Assembly: GCA_033961575.1 (NCBI GenBank)
Contig: CM066740.1
Location: 61,759,213 to 61,823,212 of the forward strand
From: Aselliscus stoliczkanus
Taxonomy: Eukaryota; Chordata; Mammalia; Chiroptera; Hipposideridae
Direction: 5' to 3'
DNA length: 64,000 bases
Shown here: in pieces, positions 33,480 through 45,130 of the stretch
Layout of the letters: each line of letters begins with the position of its first letter
How positions within the stretch are numbered: the first letter of the stretch is position 1
The notes under the pieces: model-generated
Told to the model about the DNA's origin: nothing
The model's input: the letters and a program-made list of their open reading frames with translations, nothing else
Databases searched by the model: none
Position numbers and translations under genes: made by a program

Positions 33480-34400
33480 GGAAAATCATTCATTCATTCA
33501 ATGAATATTTATTGAACAATTTAAGTGAAATTCGGCTCATGTATTTTTATTTTCTTTTAGTGAAATAATTTATTTGTTCATTCTGTGAATATTTATGAAG
33601 CATCTCCTATATATGTAACAGACAATGTTCTAGGTGATGAGGAACAGCAAAGAATGAAACAGACAAAAATCGATTCCTTCAGAGAGTATGCATTGTAGGG
33701 ATGGAAATAAACAACAACATAATAAAGAAAATGCACATAACTGTAGATAGTGGCAAATGCTAAGGAGAAAAATCAAATAGGGAAAGGGGAATATGAAGTG
33801 TCCTGGGGAACTGTAATTTTAGAGTGTGGCCCAAGAAGTTCTAGTTGAGGAGTGGACATTTGCATAAAAACTGGAAAGAAGAGAGGGGCTGATATTAAAG
33901 GGGAGAATGTTCTGGGCAGAAGGCCAATGCAGAGGCCCTCTGAAATTGAAACAAGCCAAGCAGATTTGAGGCACATCAAGGAAACCAATGTGACTAGAGC
34001 AGAGTGAACCCAAGAACAGGAGAGAGGATGAGTCAAGAGGGTACTGGGGGCCTGATCATGGAGGGTTTATGCATTATGATGAGGACTTTGTCTTTGCTCA
34101 GAGTAAGGTAAATATTTTGAATAAATCAAGGTTTGAGGTAGAGGAATTACATGATCTTACAACCTTTAACAAAATGGTTCTGGCAGCTTTTCTGAGAATA
34201 AGGTGAAGGTGGAGTGAGAAGAGGGCCTGGGAACCAGATTACAGATTGTTGCAATAATCCGTGTGAGAGATGATATGCATTCTACCAGGATAGTATCAAA
34301 GTGGGTGGTGAGGTGTGGTTAGATTTTGGATATATTTTGGAGTTCTAGATGACAGGTTATATGGAGGAACAGAAGTGATGTATCAGAGAGTCAAGAGTGG
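33480..34400 (-). repeat. L2 LINE 3' region
   Basis: Starts with 'cattcattcattcaatgaat' and continues through 'atgttctaggtgatgaggaa', 'gcaaatgctaaggagaaaaa', 'tgttctgggcagaaggccaa', 'gcaataatccgtgtgagaga' and 'ttttggatatattttggag'. This is the reversed order of an L2 3' half and is one of the longer ancient repeats in the window. Confidence 0.65.
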
Positions 34401-34574
34401 CCACAGCAACTAACAGAATGGAGTTGCTATTTCCTGAGATGGTGGGAAATGTGAAAGGAACAAGATTAGTGGGAAATGTCAGTAGTGCAGTTTTGGATAG
34501 ATTAAGTTTGAGAGGTTCCCATAAGACATCTGAAATATCAAGTCTGGAGTTCAGGATAGAGGTCCAGGTTGGAG

Positions 34575-34575
<1 letters not shown>

Positions 34576-34623
<48 letters not shown>

Positions 34624-34642
34624 TATGTATATATTATGTATA

Positions 34643-34724
<82 letters not shown>

Positions 34725-34768
34725 GACAGAGAGACAGAGAGACAGAGAGACAGAGAGAGAGAGAGAGT
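34576..34768 (+). repeat. Compound microsatellite (GT)n(TA)n(GA)n(CAGAGA)n
   Basis: About 45 bp of GT, a mixed bridge, about 32 bp of TA, about 30 bp of GA, then CAGAGA-type units to about 34768. The apparent 130- and 64-codon frames with CVCVCV, IYIYIY and RERERE repeats are simply translations of this tract. Confidence 0.95.
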
Positions 34769-34779
34769 CCTAGGGCTAG

Positions 34780-35309
34780 GGCATATTAACACTTTGACTT
34801 CAGGGAGATGAGATGAAGGGACACCAGTGAAAGAGACTAAAAAGCAGTGACTATAGAGGTAGGAGGATAAGTAGGCAAGTGCGGTAGGTTAACTTCTGTG
34901 CAGAGGCCAAGATAGAATTAAACATGCAAGTATTTTATTAGGGAAAAAGCCCATGAGTGTAGGAGGGAGCCCCCCAAGGCTGGGACAGCTGACAGACTGC
35001 AATAAGAGTCTGACCGTCCACAAGTGAAGAAGGAGGGTGGGGCAACGTGTGAACGGATGATGGTTAAAGAGGGTTCAGCAAGTCCACTGGGAAATGCTCA
35101 AGCCAAAGGCAACCATCTGGGGAGTGTCCATTCCCCAGCAAAGGGCCTGCCTTGATATACCTGCCATGGCCGCCACTGGGAAGCGGGGCTTTGTATGCTA
35201 TGCAAACATCGCAGTGGATTTCAGATTCATAGGTTGGGGCCCTTGGTCAATTAAGCTCCCTCTAGTTGGAGCCCACATTTTCATCGCTGCCAAATGCAGT
35301 GACCCAATT
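34780..35309. other. Unassigned, probably repeat-derived
   Basis: Contains 'agtattttattagggaaaaa' and other LTR-like wording but no boundaries I can defend. Part of the 155-codon plus frame (35094-35561) starts here and looks like chance. Confidence 0.3.
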
Positions 35310-35650
35310 ATTCATTGCTATATAATAAACCAACCTAAAATTTTGTGCCTCAAACAAACCAGGTGGTTCTTGCTTGATGTCTCTAATCTAGTTGCAGTCA
35401 GATCTTGTTGGATCTGGAGTCACTGGAGATTTGACTGGGCTAAAAGGCCAAAATTGCTTCTTCACCCACATATCTGGCACTCTTCCGTGAGGCCTCCTGG
35501 CTTCTTCCATGGCAGCTCAGAGAACCAAGAGGCAGCAAACAGGATCTACCAGTCCTCTTAAATGCTAGATGTGGAACTTAAATGTTATTTCTATTACTCA
35601 AGGCATATTCTGTTAATCAAAGCCATGACAGGCCAGGCCAGATTCAAGTG
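35310..35650 (-). mobile_element. MLT1-type LTR fragment
   Basis: 'attgctatataataaaccaa', 'cctaaaattttgtgcctcaa', 'gaggcctcctggcttcttcc' and 'agccatgacaggccaggcca' follow the reversed order of an MLT1-class LTR ('cccaaaacttagtggcttaa' form). Confidence 0.5.
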
Positions 35651-38600
35651 GGTGGAGGAATAAAAACCATTTCTCAGTGGGAGAGTGGTATGCCTAACAG
35701 GAGGGAAAAGAATTGATCACAAGAGGGAAAAGAGTTGGAGATAAGCTGCCTCACCAAGTGAAGAAAATATTTGAAGAAAGGAGAGAGTAATCAGCTGTCA
35801 AATGCTATTGAGAGTTCATTAAAAATAAGGATGAGATGTACTTAACAATGTGACCTTGTTAAGGAAATATTTTCTGTAATGGTAGAGGTAAAAGTGTGAC
35901 TGAGGTGATTTATAGAGTTATGGAAGGAGAATCATTGGAGCTAGATAATATAGACACTTTTTTTCCCCCAAGGAGAAAAATGAGACAGTAGTAGAAGCAG
36001 AAATCAAGGAGGGATCAAGAAAGGGTTATTTTAAATGAGAAATATTATCATGGGTATGCTCATGGTAATGCCCTGGGAGGGAGGGGGAAATTGGTGATGA
36101 GGGGAAAAAGGAGCCTTTGCTAACTAATTTCCTTAATCAGGCAAAAGAGGGTGGAACTAGTGTACAAGTGGAGGGTTTAGCGTTGGTGTCTGGACACAGA
36201 TGTAGGCAGTTGGATAGATACAGTCAGGGAACTGAGGGATTTCTCTCCTGATTACACCTACATTTCTCAATGAAATAGGAATCAAGGTGTTCCACTGTGA
36301 CTAGAGATGGGAAGAATATTTGAAGTTTTGAGAAGAGAGGAGAGATATGAAAGTCATTCAGCAGAATGGGGGTGGGGTGGGTGGTGGGGTGGGTGGGTGG
36401 GGTAATGAATTGATTCCAGGATAGAACAATTGTTATGCAACCCTAGGAGCCCTCTGAGGTTCATGAATTTACAAGACAACCAGTCAGCACAGCACAGATC
36501 TGTATTTTACTCATGCCTGGACTAGTAGGAGGGATGGATTTAAATAGGGTTGTGGTTTAGCCAAGAGAGTAAGATAAAGCTAGAGAAAGGCAAGAGAATT
36601 GTAGGCATGTGCAAGGGGGTGGTTAAAATAATTGATCATGGGAGTTTAAGATATTGACTCTGATAACTAAAGTCATGTCCATCTCAAAGTGGTATACTTT
36701 TGTGCTTGTGGCTTTTAAATTTTTTCCAGTATTTGTCTAATTCCTTTTTTTATTCAGTAAATTAATATTTCCCAACATTTGAATAGGCTTCACCCCAAGG
36801 CAGTGGCTTTCCTAGTTTTAGAAATATCCATGCAGAGACTGGGTGGATGCTTTGTGTGAGATATTTAAAACAATTTATACTTCAGAAAAATGTTGAACTA
36901 GAACATTTTTGAGAGTTTCTTGGAGTTCAACTCTGATATTCTATGATTCTTTTAAAAATTAATTGTGCACCCAGGTGTGTAGTTCCCTATAGGAGGTGTT
37001 ATGAAACTTACAAAGATATATTTGATATACTCTTTGACCCCGAATCTTTTAAAAGTAAGCTTAGGCTATAGATATACTGAGAGTTAAGTATTTAGTAGTT
37101 GATGAAACTTGATATTATTTGTCTATTAGTTCTACTCATATGCAACTGCCCTGGTGGGGTAATCCCATGTTTGCCCTGACCCTATCACACCATCAGCAAA
37201 CTCCAGGGTCCAGCAATTTGCCTCCCAGAAATCTTGTTCAAAGTGGAAAATCACTGGCTGGTTTTACTTTAGTAACATATCTGAAAAAAAAAAAAAAAAA
37301 AAAGATGGATTCAAAGAATTTGTTCATACAGGATCACTGGCAAATGTGGGGGAATGTGGGGGCACTTTGATGTCTTCAGGAAGGAAGAATATCCTCCTTT
37401 TGCTGTCATCTAAACATAATCATAGTCTTCTTTGTGTGGAAGAGAACTTTAGTAGTATATAGGCCATTTCTATATTCAGCCCTGCATGAATCTGGGGCAC
37501 AGCTGATGCACTCATTTCAGACAGTACCAACTGCTGCACATGGACTTTTCGTCAGTTGGCATATTCATTAGCTTGACAGAAATGATGGTTTTCATTGTGC
37601 CACATTCTGGTTGTTTTATGTATAGAGTCCCGGTTTTACTCTAGATACTTTGGGCCCTCAGGCACAAAACATCATCAACATAGAAGTTTATCACTCTTGA
37701 CGTTTGAATCATCCAGAAGACACCAGCTCAGGATTAAACACACCGCTGGCACTGCTAGGAGGCTGTGGAGAGGGTTTTTTCCACTCTAGGTTCTCAAGTG
37801 GCAAATGCTATAATAACACCCAGTTAAGCTGGAATTATTCTCTGTCTGTAGACAAGAAGGATTATGAATAACAAGAGTTATTCTCAGGTAGCTAGAGTGT
37901 TCAATTTAAGAAGATCCAGTCTAAATGTATGAAAAATGTACATTGGGGAGAGGATTCACAGCATAAATGAATTGTTGAACTAGTCAAGTTTAAATATTCA
38001 AACTGCAATTTAAAATTGCCCAATTTACCAAAAATAACAAAGAACAGTCATGTGTCAGATCAGGCGAGCAGATGGGCAGGTGTAGGTGAGTGGGTCTGAG
38101 TGGAGAGGTGGGTGGGCAGGCAAGCTGGAGGATGTGCCATCCATACACAGGGGGAGGATTTGTAGGCAGGGTCTGGGGAATGGCAAGACAGATTGGCAAG
38201 GAGAGAAGCATCAGAAAATATGGCTGGAGAACTTCAATGTTAAGGCAGAGGCTGTTTGCTTTGTGCTCTGTGTGTGGGCGAATCACCTGCTGTGTGTGCA
38301 CAGTCCTGACCCACAGGGTTACAAAGAGCCTGCCAACGTCAGGAGCTCGAGTGAATTCTACCCATGAGTAGAGAAGCTAAAATTATCCCAGACTAGCCTT
38401 GTGAGTGCAAAGGAGAGAATCACTAACAGAACTGTCCCCATGTCTCTAGGAGTTGATGATAGCAAAAATAACTGCATACTCTACCGGGGACTTCAGACAT
38501 GCAATGGATGTCAGTGGACAGTGAGGCAGCACATGGCTCAAGAGGTCAGATGGCCTTCCTTGATCTCACAGAAGACCCCGATGGGGCTGGAAGTCAATGT

Positions 38601-38859
38601 CTCTTGAGATTCCTGCTTGGATTTCCCTCAGTTAACCATTACTAAATAAACCCTGTGGCAAATATTTTTGAATTCATGAGAAAAGGACTGATTGAACTGG
38701 AAACAGAGAACAGACCCATGGATGTCAGGAAGAGTGTTGGATTCATCAGTAACGGGACAGGGAGGAGGCATGGGGTGGTTTCTTTCCCTTCTGGGACCGA
38801 GCACCACCCTTCACTTTCTGAGGAAACTGAGCTAGCTCACCAGTAGATACACAGAAACC
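35651..38859. other. Mostly unassigned DNA
   Basis: No gene recognised. 36367-36405 is a G-rich GGGT tract. An A-run of about 20 lies at 37283-37302. The paired frames at 38086-38371 and the frame at 38655-38846 have no recognisable family. Confidence 0.4.
36367..36405 (+). repeat. (GGGT)n G-quadruplex-type tract
   Basis: At least six G-runs of three or more are separated by single T or short spacers within about 38 bp, which fits an intramolecular G-quadruplex motif on the plus strand. Confidence 0.7.
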
Positions 38860-39180
38860 TGAGAGTCACCCTTGACTTTGTTTCTACTTCACCTTCCACA
38901 TTCAATTAATCACACTGCTTAATTCTACCTCTAGAATATATTTTGCACCTGTCTATTCCTCTACATCATGAATACCACCTCCTTGTCCTAAGCCACTGTC
39001 ATCTCCAGCCTGGACTGCTGAAATAATCTCCAGCTAGTATCTCAATGGCCTCTTTTTGTCATCAAGTCAACTATTCATATGATCTTTCCACATTTCTGAT
39101 CATGCCAGCCCTTAGAATCTTTCAAAGGCTATCCTTCACACTTAGAATTAGGACTCAAATCTTCAGAAGGTTCTACAAAA
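38860..39180 (+). repeat. L2 LINE 3' region
   Basis: 'gagagtcacccttgactttg', 'ctacctctagaatatatttt', 'catctccagcctggactgct', 'tctccagctagtatctcaat' and 'cacttagaattaggactcaa' reproduce the L2 order on the plus strand. Confidence 0.65.
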
Positions 39181-39471
39181 CCAGTGCTGTGCAAACTGGA
39201 AGGGGGTGAGCTACTGAATTAGCATCTCTTGGGATAAGGGCTTGGCAGTATGTATATGCAATATTATGTGAAGTATTTTAATTAAAGTCACTTCTCATAA
39301 AATTTCATGTTGTAAAATTTTATCACGTGTAATTGATTTTTGGCAGTAAATACAAGATCCTTTCACTGAAAAACTGAAGGACAGTTTGATCATTATTCAT
39401 TGCATTTAAATATTTTTCAATTAAAAGTTTACATTTTATGTTTAATTCTCAAACACTGTAAATATACTTAT

Positions 39472-39917
39472 TATTTTTTTTTTTAAAGATTTTATTGGGG
39501 AATTGGCGGAGGGGAACAGCGTTGGGGAATCGGGGAAGGGGAACAGACAAGTTGCTGTCTTTTTGTTCTTCAGTTTAGTTTCAGAGGATGTTGCTTCACT
39601 GTTGGTATCGTCATTGCGCTCTTCCCGGATGAGGCAGATCGGTCGCTGGCCTCTGGATGTCGCTCACCGCGGCTATTGGCAGCTCACGCTTGGCTGCCAG
39701 CCGCTCACGCTGGCTGCGGGCCACTCACTGTAGCCTATGGCAGCCCACTGCAGCAGGGGCTGCAGCCCACACCATCACCGGGGCTCGCACAGCCCAGCTC
39801 CAGGTGGAGCTGTTGTTAGCTGTAGAGGGCAGTGTCACTGGCCCTCATGTGGGATCCGAACCGGGGCCGCTGGCATCCCAAAACCAGCGCTTAACCAATG
39901 CGCCACTCGGCCGGCCC
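39472..39917 (-). mobile_element. Long composite SINE, young copy 2
   Basis: Same structure as 25601-26048: T-run, 'aagattttattggggaattg', 'gaacagacaagttgctgtct', G/C-rich middle, then the reversed GGCCGGCCGAGTGGCGC head at the right. By eye only four or five substitutions separate the two copies over about 440 bp. The open frames inside are SINE translations. Flanks 'tacttattatttttt' and 'tacctatgtttttt' may be an imperfect target duplication. Confidence 0.92.
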
Positions 39918-39992
39918 TACCTATGTTTTTTGATCAAGAATGTATTATTAAAAATTATAATGGTAAATCAATCCAGAAAAAAATCATAACAT

Positions 39993-40096
39993 GGGCCGGC
40001 TGAGTGGCGTGGTGGATAAGCGCTGGCTTGGGAAACCAGTGGCCCCAGTTCAGTCCCACATATGAGGGCCAGTGACACAGCCCTCAAAAAAAAAAA
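39993..40096 (+). mobile_element. Short tRNA-derived SINE
   Basis: GGGCCGGCTGAGTGGCGTGG, A box-like GTGGATAAGCG, B box-like GTTCAGTCCC, then GGGCCAGTGACACAGCCCTC and an A-tail. It lies 75 bp from the long SINE in the opposite orientation. Confidence 0.88.
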
Positions 40097-40417
40097 TTGT
40101 AGCATTTAAGGTCTCATTATCACATAAAATTAAAATGTAAATCTATATGCATATTTGTTACAGATAACCATGATAAGGTGATCAACAAAATATTTTTCAA
40201 GCACATAATATATTATTCAGGGATAAATATCTATGGGAATATAACAGAATAGAAATATGAGCCAACAAAGAAAAAGGAAAGATGGAAAATTTCTAAGTGT
40301 TCAGAAAGAGATATTAATATATTTTAAATAAATTGTGGTAGTTATCAAATTACAGCATTTAATTTCTCTCAAAATATTTAGAAGAATGCTGTAACAATTT
40401 TACTGTGTAATTTATTT
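40097..40417. other. No recognised feature
   Basis: A/T-rich DNA between the SINE and the second HAL1-like element. Confidence 0.4.
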
Positions 40418-43340
40418 TTTAAGATTTTTATTAGAATATAGCTAACATAAAATATTATATTAGTTTCAGGTGTATGCCATAGTTATTCAATATTTATGTA
40501 CCTAAAGGAGTGATCACCATAAGTCCAGCAACCATCTGACATCATACCACACTATTATTACAGATAACATTCAATATTATTTTATATTAATTTCAGGGGT
40601 ACAACATAGTGGTTAGACACATATAATTTAACAAGTGATCCCCCTGACTGATCTATTATCTACCTGGCACTATGCATAGTTATTACCGTATTATTAACTA
40701 TATTCCCTATGCTTTACTTTACATCCCATGACTATTTTGTAACTACCAATTTGAACTTTTAATCCCTTCACATTTTCCACTCTGTTCCCCACAACTCCAT
40801 TGCCATTTGGCAACCATCATCAAAATGTTTTCTGTATCTATGAGTTTGTTTCTGTTTTATTCGTTTATTTGTCTGTTTCTTTAGATTCCACATATAAGCA
40901 AAATCATATTGCATCTGTCTTTATCTGACATACTTCACTCAGCACAATATCCTCCAGTCCATCTATACCACTGAGGATGGCAAGATATCATTTCCTAATG
41001 TGGCCAAACAATATTCCATTATATATATATATCATGTTTTCCTTATCCATTCATCTATCAATGGACACCCAGGCTGCCTCCACATCTCAGCCATTATAAA
41101 CAATGCTGCAGTGAACATATTGATGCATATGTCCCCTTAAAGTAGCATTTTGGGTTTCTTCATATAAATACCCAGAAGTGGGATTACTGGGCCCTTCTTT
41201 TTCTCTTTTTGTAGCCTTTGTTTTAAAGTCTATTTTGTCTGGTATAAGTATTGCTACCTCAGGTTTTTTTGTTTCCATTTTCATGAAATATTTTTTTCCA
41301 TCTCTTTACTTTCAGTCTGTGTGTGTCTTTCAATCTGAAGTGAGTCTCATGTAGACAGCATATGTGAGGGTCTTGTTTTCTTATCCATTCAGCCACCCTG
41401 TGTCTTTTGATTGGAACATTTAATCCATATACATTTAAAGTAAATGCTTATAGATATGTAGTTATTGCCATTTTATTATTTATGTTTTTGATATTTTTTT
41501 TCTCTCTCTTAAAGTAGTCCCTGTAACATTTCTTGTTACATTGGTTTGGTCATGATGAATTCCTCTACCTTTTTCTTATCTAGGAAGCTCTTTATCTATC
41601 CATCGATTCTAAATGATTGCTTTGATGGGTAGAATGATCTTAGTTGTAGGTCTCCTAGCTTTTCATCACTGAATATTTCGTGCAAATCCCTTCTGGCCTG
41701 CAAAGTTTCTGTTGAGAAATCAGCTGACAGTCTTTTGCGGGGCTCTCTTGTAGGGAGCTAACTGGTTTTCTCTTGTGGCTTTTAAGATTATTTCTGTATC
41801 TTTAACCTTTGGCATTTTAATTATGATGTATCTTGGTGTGGGCCTTTTTGAGTTTATCTTGTTTGGGTCTCTGCACTTCCTTGTCATGTATGTCTATTTC
41901 CTCCATCAGGTTAGGGAAGTTTTCTGTCATTATTTCTTCAAGTAGGTTTTCATTTTCTTCCTCTTTCACGTCTCCTGCTGGCATCCCTATGATGTGAATG
42001 TTGGTACACTTGATGTTGTCCCAGAAGCCCCTTAAACTCTCCTCGATTTTTTGGATTCTTTTTTCTTTTTGCTATACTGATTGGGTATTTTATGCTACCT
42101 TATCTTCTAGATTGCTGATTTGATCCCCTGCTTCATCTAACCTACTATTAATTCCCTTTAATATATTCTCCATTTCAGTTATTGTACTATTCATTTATTA
42201 CTTGGTTCTTTTTTGTGGTTTCTTTGCATCTGGTAGATTGCTTGTCTCCATTTTGTTTAGTTCCTTTTCTGGAGCTTTATTATGTTCTTTCATTTGGGAC
42301 ATGTTTCTTTGTCTCCCCATTTTGGTACCCTGCCTGTATTTGTTTCTATGAATTAGGTAAGGCAGCTATGTCCCCAGTCTTATTTGTGTGGCCTTAAGTA
42401 GTAGGTGTCCTGTGGGGCCCAGTGATGTAGTCACCCTGGTCACCTGAGATGGGTGTCCCAAGTATGTCCCTTGTGTGGGTTATTTGTGCCCTTTTGTTCT
42501 AGTTGAAACTTGGTTGCTGTTTGCATGTCAGTGGGAGGGATTAAACCTCGAGCTGATTCATTGTGAGGATTGGCTGTGATTATAGTGAAGAAACTATTGT
42601 GCAGAGTCTGACCCTATGGAGCAGGATCTGCTTTAGCAGGACTCTGATCCTTCCCAAAGTGTCCTTCAGATGTGTCATACACAGAGGCTATTGGGTGGTC
42701 CTCTGGCTGGGTCTAAAGCCAGCCACTGAACATGCCAGCCATGGGGCCACCTGGGAGGGACCCTGCTGCAGGCCAGTTCAACTACAGCCTGTGCCCTGCT
42801 CAGAGCCACCAGAAATGAGTCACAAAGCAATCTGAAGATGGCCACCACCCACACTGGGCTTGGAGGTGCCTTGAGAGGTCAAGCCCTGAGCTGAGGCTGG
42901 CTGCCAGTAGTGCTGGGCTTCCAGCTGCTTAGCAAGAGGTATGGGGCATGCTGAGGTCAGATGCTGCTTATCTGTGGTTTGTTAACCTTTGAGCAATTTT
43001 AGGAAAGTCTGCAGCATGAGCCAAAACAGGCCTATTTATGGAAAGGCCACTGGGTTTGGCTTGGATGTGCCCAAAAGTTAGGTGGAGTGGGGTCTCAGGG
43101 AATCACCAGGGCTGGAGCAAACAATGTTAGCCAGGTTGTGGAGACTCAGATATGGTGGCCACCTGCATCTGCAAGCAGAGAGTGGGGAGCGCTCAGCAGA
43201 GGACCAATGGCTTCTGCCCGCACTTCTATCTGGGAGAAAGCTGCCCTTCCAACCCTTGCCTTGAAGCCAGACAACTCAGTTCCTCCCTTTTATGTCTGTG
43301 GCACTTTTGGAGCTTTTGCCCCAATGCTAGAGGTCTGAGC
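40418..43340 (-). mobile_element. Internally deleted L1 (HAL1-like), copy 2
   Basis: Minus-strand order: 5'UTR (to about 42300), ORF1 (about 41480-42260), a short ORF2 endonuclease piece with VAILIPDKIDFK (about 41200-41284), the same jump to the ORF2 tail at about 41191 ('ggattactgggcccttcttt'), then a 3'UTR ending 'aataaaaatctt' at about 40430. The 3'UTR has the same two-part layout as copy 1. The 5' boundary is uncertain; similarity to the copy 1 5'UTR fades near 43340, so it is probably 5'-truncated. Confidence 0.75.
41480..42260 (-). pseudogene. L1 ORF1 pseudogene in HAL1-like copy 2
   Basis: The minus strand carries the ORF1 start region ('aaaatggagacaagcaatct' in sense, near 42250) and the RNA-binding region ('aaaggttaaagatacagaaa' and 'gccagaagggatttgcacga' in sense). 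It contains stops and shifts and has no long open frame. Confidence 0.6.
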
Positions 43341-43834
43341 AACTGAGTCCAATAGGGGTTCATTGACTTTAAGCATCTGGAGACCTAAAGGCAATCCTTC
43401 CTATGTTGACTTAAAGTGACTTCCCACCAGGCACATGTCTGGGTAGTGAAGAAGGTAGGAGTCTGCAGAAAAGCAGATCCAGTCAGACAGGAAGGATCCT
43501 AAGACCAGGAAGCCTGAGATTTTCCACTGTTGGGAGTTTGATCACAATTGGGAGGAGCTGGTCTGTTTCCCTTGCTTTGGCAGCAAAGGTCTAGAGTTTG
43601 TCTGTTCTGGTTAGAATGTCTTTCCCATCCTTTTACTGCATTAAATACTATTTCTGCCTTCTGCTACCCTGCATTTCTTTACCTATTAAACAGACCTGCC
43701 TGGTGAAAATCTATTCTCCTCTTAGAATATCTCCCATCCCCCATCCCCAACCCCACTCCTCAGTAGTATGAAGGATTTTTAGGATTTTAATATTTGTTTG
43801 GCCTTTTGACGTTGAACCTGGAGGAAAGGAGGAC
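43341..43834. other. No recognised feature
   Basis: Unassigned DNA between HAL1-like copy 2 and the L1M tail. Confidence 0.4.
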
Positions 43835-43849
43835 CAAAGTGATAGCTTT

Positions 43850-44484
43850 AAAATGGGGCGATGTTGGTCGAACTGGATAAACTTTGTTATAAGATGAATA
43901 ATTTCTGGGGATCTCATGTACAGCATGGTGATTTTAGCTAGTAATACTATATTATATAGTACTTGAAAATTGCTTAGACTACATCTTAAATGTTCTCACC
44001 ACAAAAAAGAAATGGGGGCCAGCCAAGTGGCTGAGTTGGTTTAGAGTTTGCTTAAGAACACGAGCTCTGAACAACAGGGTCACTGGTTCAATTCCCACAT
44101 GGGCCAGTGAACTTTGCCTGAGCTGCCAACAGGTAGCAGGATGGCTCAGCTGGTGAGAGCATGTGCTCCTAACAACCAGATTGCCTGCTCCATGGTGGTC
44201 TACGCCCACCTGTGGCTGGGACTGAACTCAGCACCTTGAGCTGAGCTGCCGCCCGGATGGCTCAGTGGATAGAGCATGAGCTCTTAACAGCAACGTTGCC
44301 GGTTTGACTCCCACATGAAAAAAAAAAAAAAAGAAATGGTAATTACATGACATAATGGAGCTGTTAGCTAGTGCTGTAGTGGTAATCGTATTACAATATA
44401 TAAATGTATCAAATCAACACACTGTATGCCTTAAACAATGTTACATGTCAGCTATATCTCAATAAAGCTGGGGCGGGAGGGGGA
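43850..44484 (+). mobile_element. 5'-truncated L1M 3' end, interrupted by a SINE
   Basis: 'aataatttctggggatctca', 'gtacagcatggtgattttag', 'cttaaatgttctcaccacaa' and, after the SINE, 'atgacataatggagctgtta', 'aaatgtatcaaatcaacaca', 'tatctcaataaagctgggg' form a classic L1M-type 3'UTR. Perfect 15-bp duplication CAAAGTGATAGCTTT at 43835-43849 and 44485-44499. Confidence 0.85.
44017..44331 (+). mobile_element. VES-related SINE with three tRNA-like heads
   Basis: Three tRNA-like units in tandem: from about 44018 (B box 'ggttcaattcccacatgggc'), from about 44138 ('aggatggctcagctggtgag') and from about 44252 ('cggatggctcagtggataga', B box 'ggtttgactcccacatg'), then an A-tail. It splits the L1M tail at 'aaaagaaatgg', which is present on both sides as target duplication. 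It lacks the long VES body. Confidence 0.8.
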
Positions 44485-44630
44485 CAAAGTGATAGCTTTG
44501 ATGCAGATATCACGTTGAATACCTTAAAGTATGCCAATTCTAATAAAAAGGAAAATTCACAGGGTAAACATGAAAATTAGGGGGAAATGAAGCTTACATT
44601 ATAGCAAGACATGCAATAAAAATATAAGTA

Positions 44631-44743
44631 GGGCCGGCCGAGTGGCGTGGTGGTTAAGCGCTAGCGTTGGAAGCCAGCGGCCCCGGTTCGGATCCCACAT
44701 ATGAGGGCCAGTGACACTGCCCTCAAAAAAAAAAAAAAAAAAA
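44631..44743 (+). mobile_element. Short tRNA-derived SINE, near-consensus
   Basis: GGGCCGGCCGAGTGGCGTGG, GTGGTTAAGCGC (A box), GGTTCGGATCCC (B box), GGGCCAGTGACACTGCCCTC and a 20-A tail. The best-preserved plus-strand short copy in the window. Confidence 0.92.
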
Positions 44744-44744
44744 G

Positions 44745-45130
44745 TAAAATATGCAATGATGAATGCTAAGGATAAAAAAAGCAGAGAAGAAAAAATCTGG
44801 GAGGCATGAAGAGAGGAAGTGACCTATGTGACCCTGGGAAAAACAAAGCAAGCTGAGGAAGCAGCCAAAGCCCCTGCAATGGGAGCCTAGGAAATATAGT
44901 GAGGACATGGCTGGAGCTGAGTGATCAAAGGAAAAATAACTAATTTGAGGCCAGAGAGCTGGTGTTGTACCAGGTCGTATAGAATAGTGTGAATACTTCA
45001 GCTCTTATTCTCAATGTGCTGGGAAGACACTGTTATAGGGCTTTCAGCAGAGATGTGATATGCTCTGACAGACAGAATCACCCTGGATGCTGGCTCGATA
45101 CTAGCTGAAGTGGAACAGAGGTAGATTCCA
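44745..45130 (-). repeat. Diverged L2 fragment
   Basis: 'gatgaatgctaaggataaaa', 'ggaagcagccaaagcccctg', 'atatagtgaggacatggctg' and 'ctttcagcagagatgtgata' fit the reversed L2 3' region. Confidence 0.45.

Noticed and set aside
34576..34768. CRISPR array or other spaced direct repeats
   Set aside because: No regularly spaced repeats with unique spacers exist in the window; the only tandem signals are microsatellites, and the DNA is eukaryotic.
34397..34789. 130-codon plus-strand frame with CVCVCV, IYIYIY and RERERE repeats
   Set aside because: It is the translation of the compound microsatellite and has no coding-like composition.
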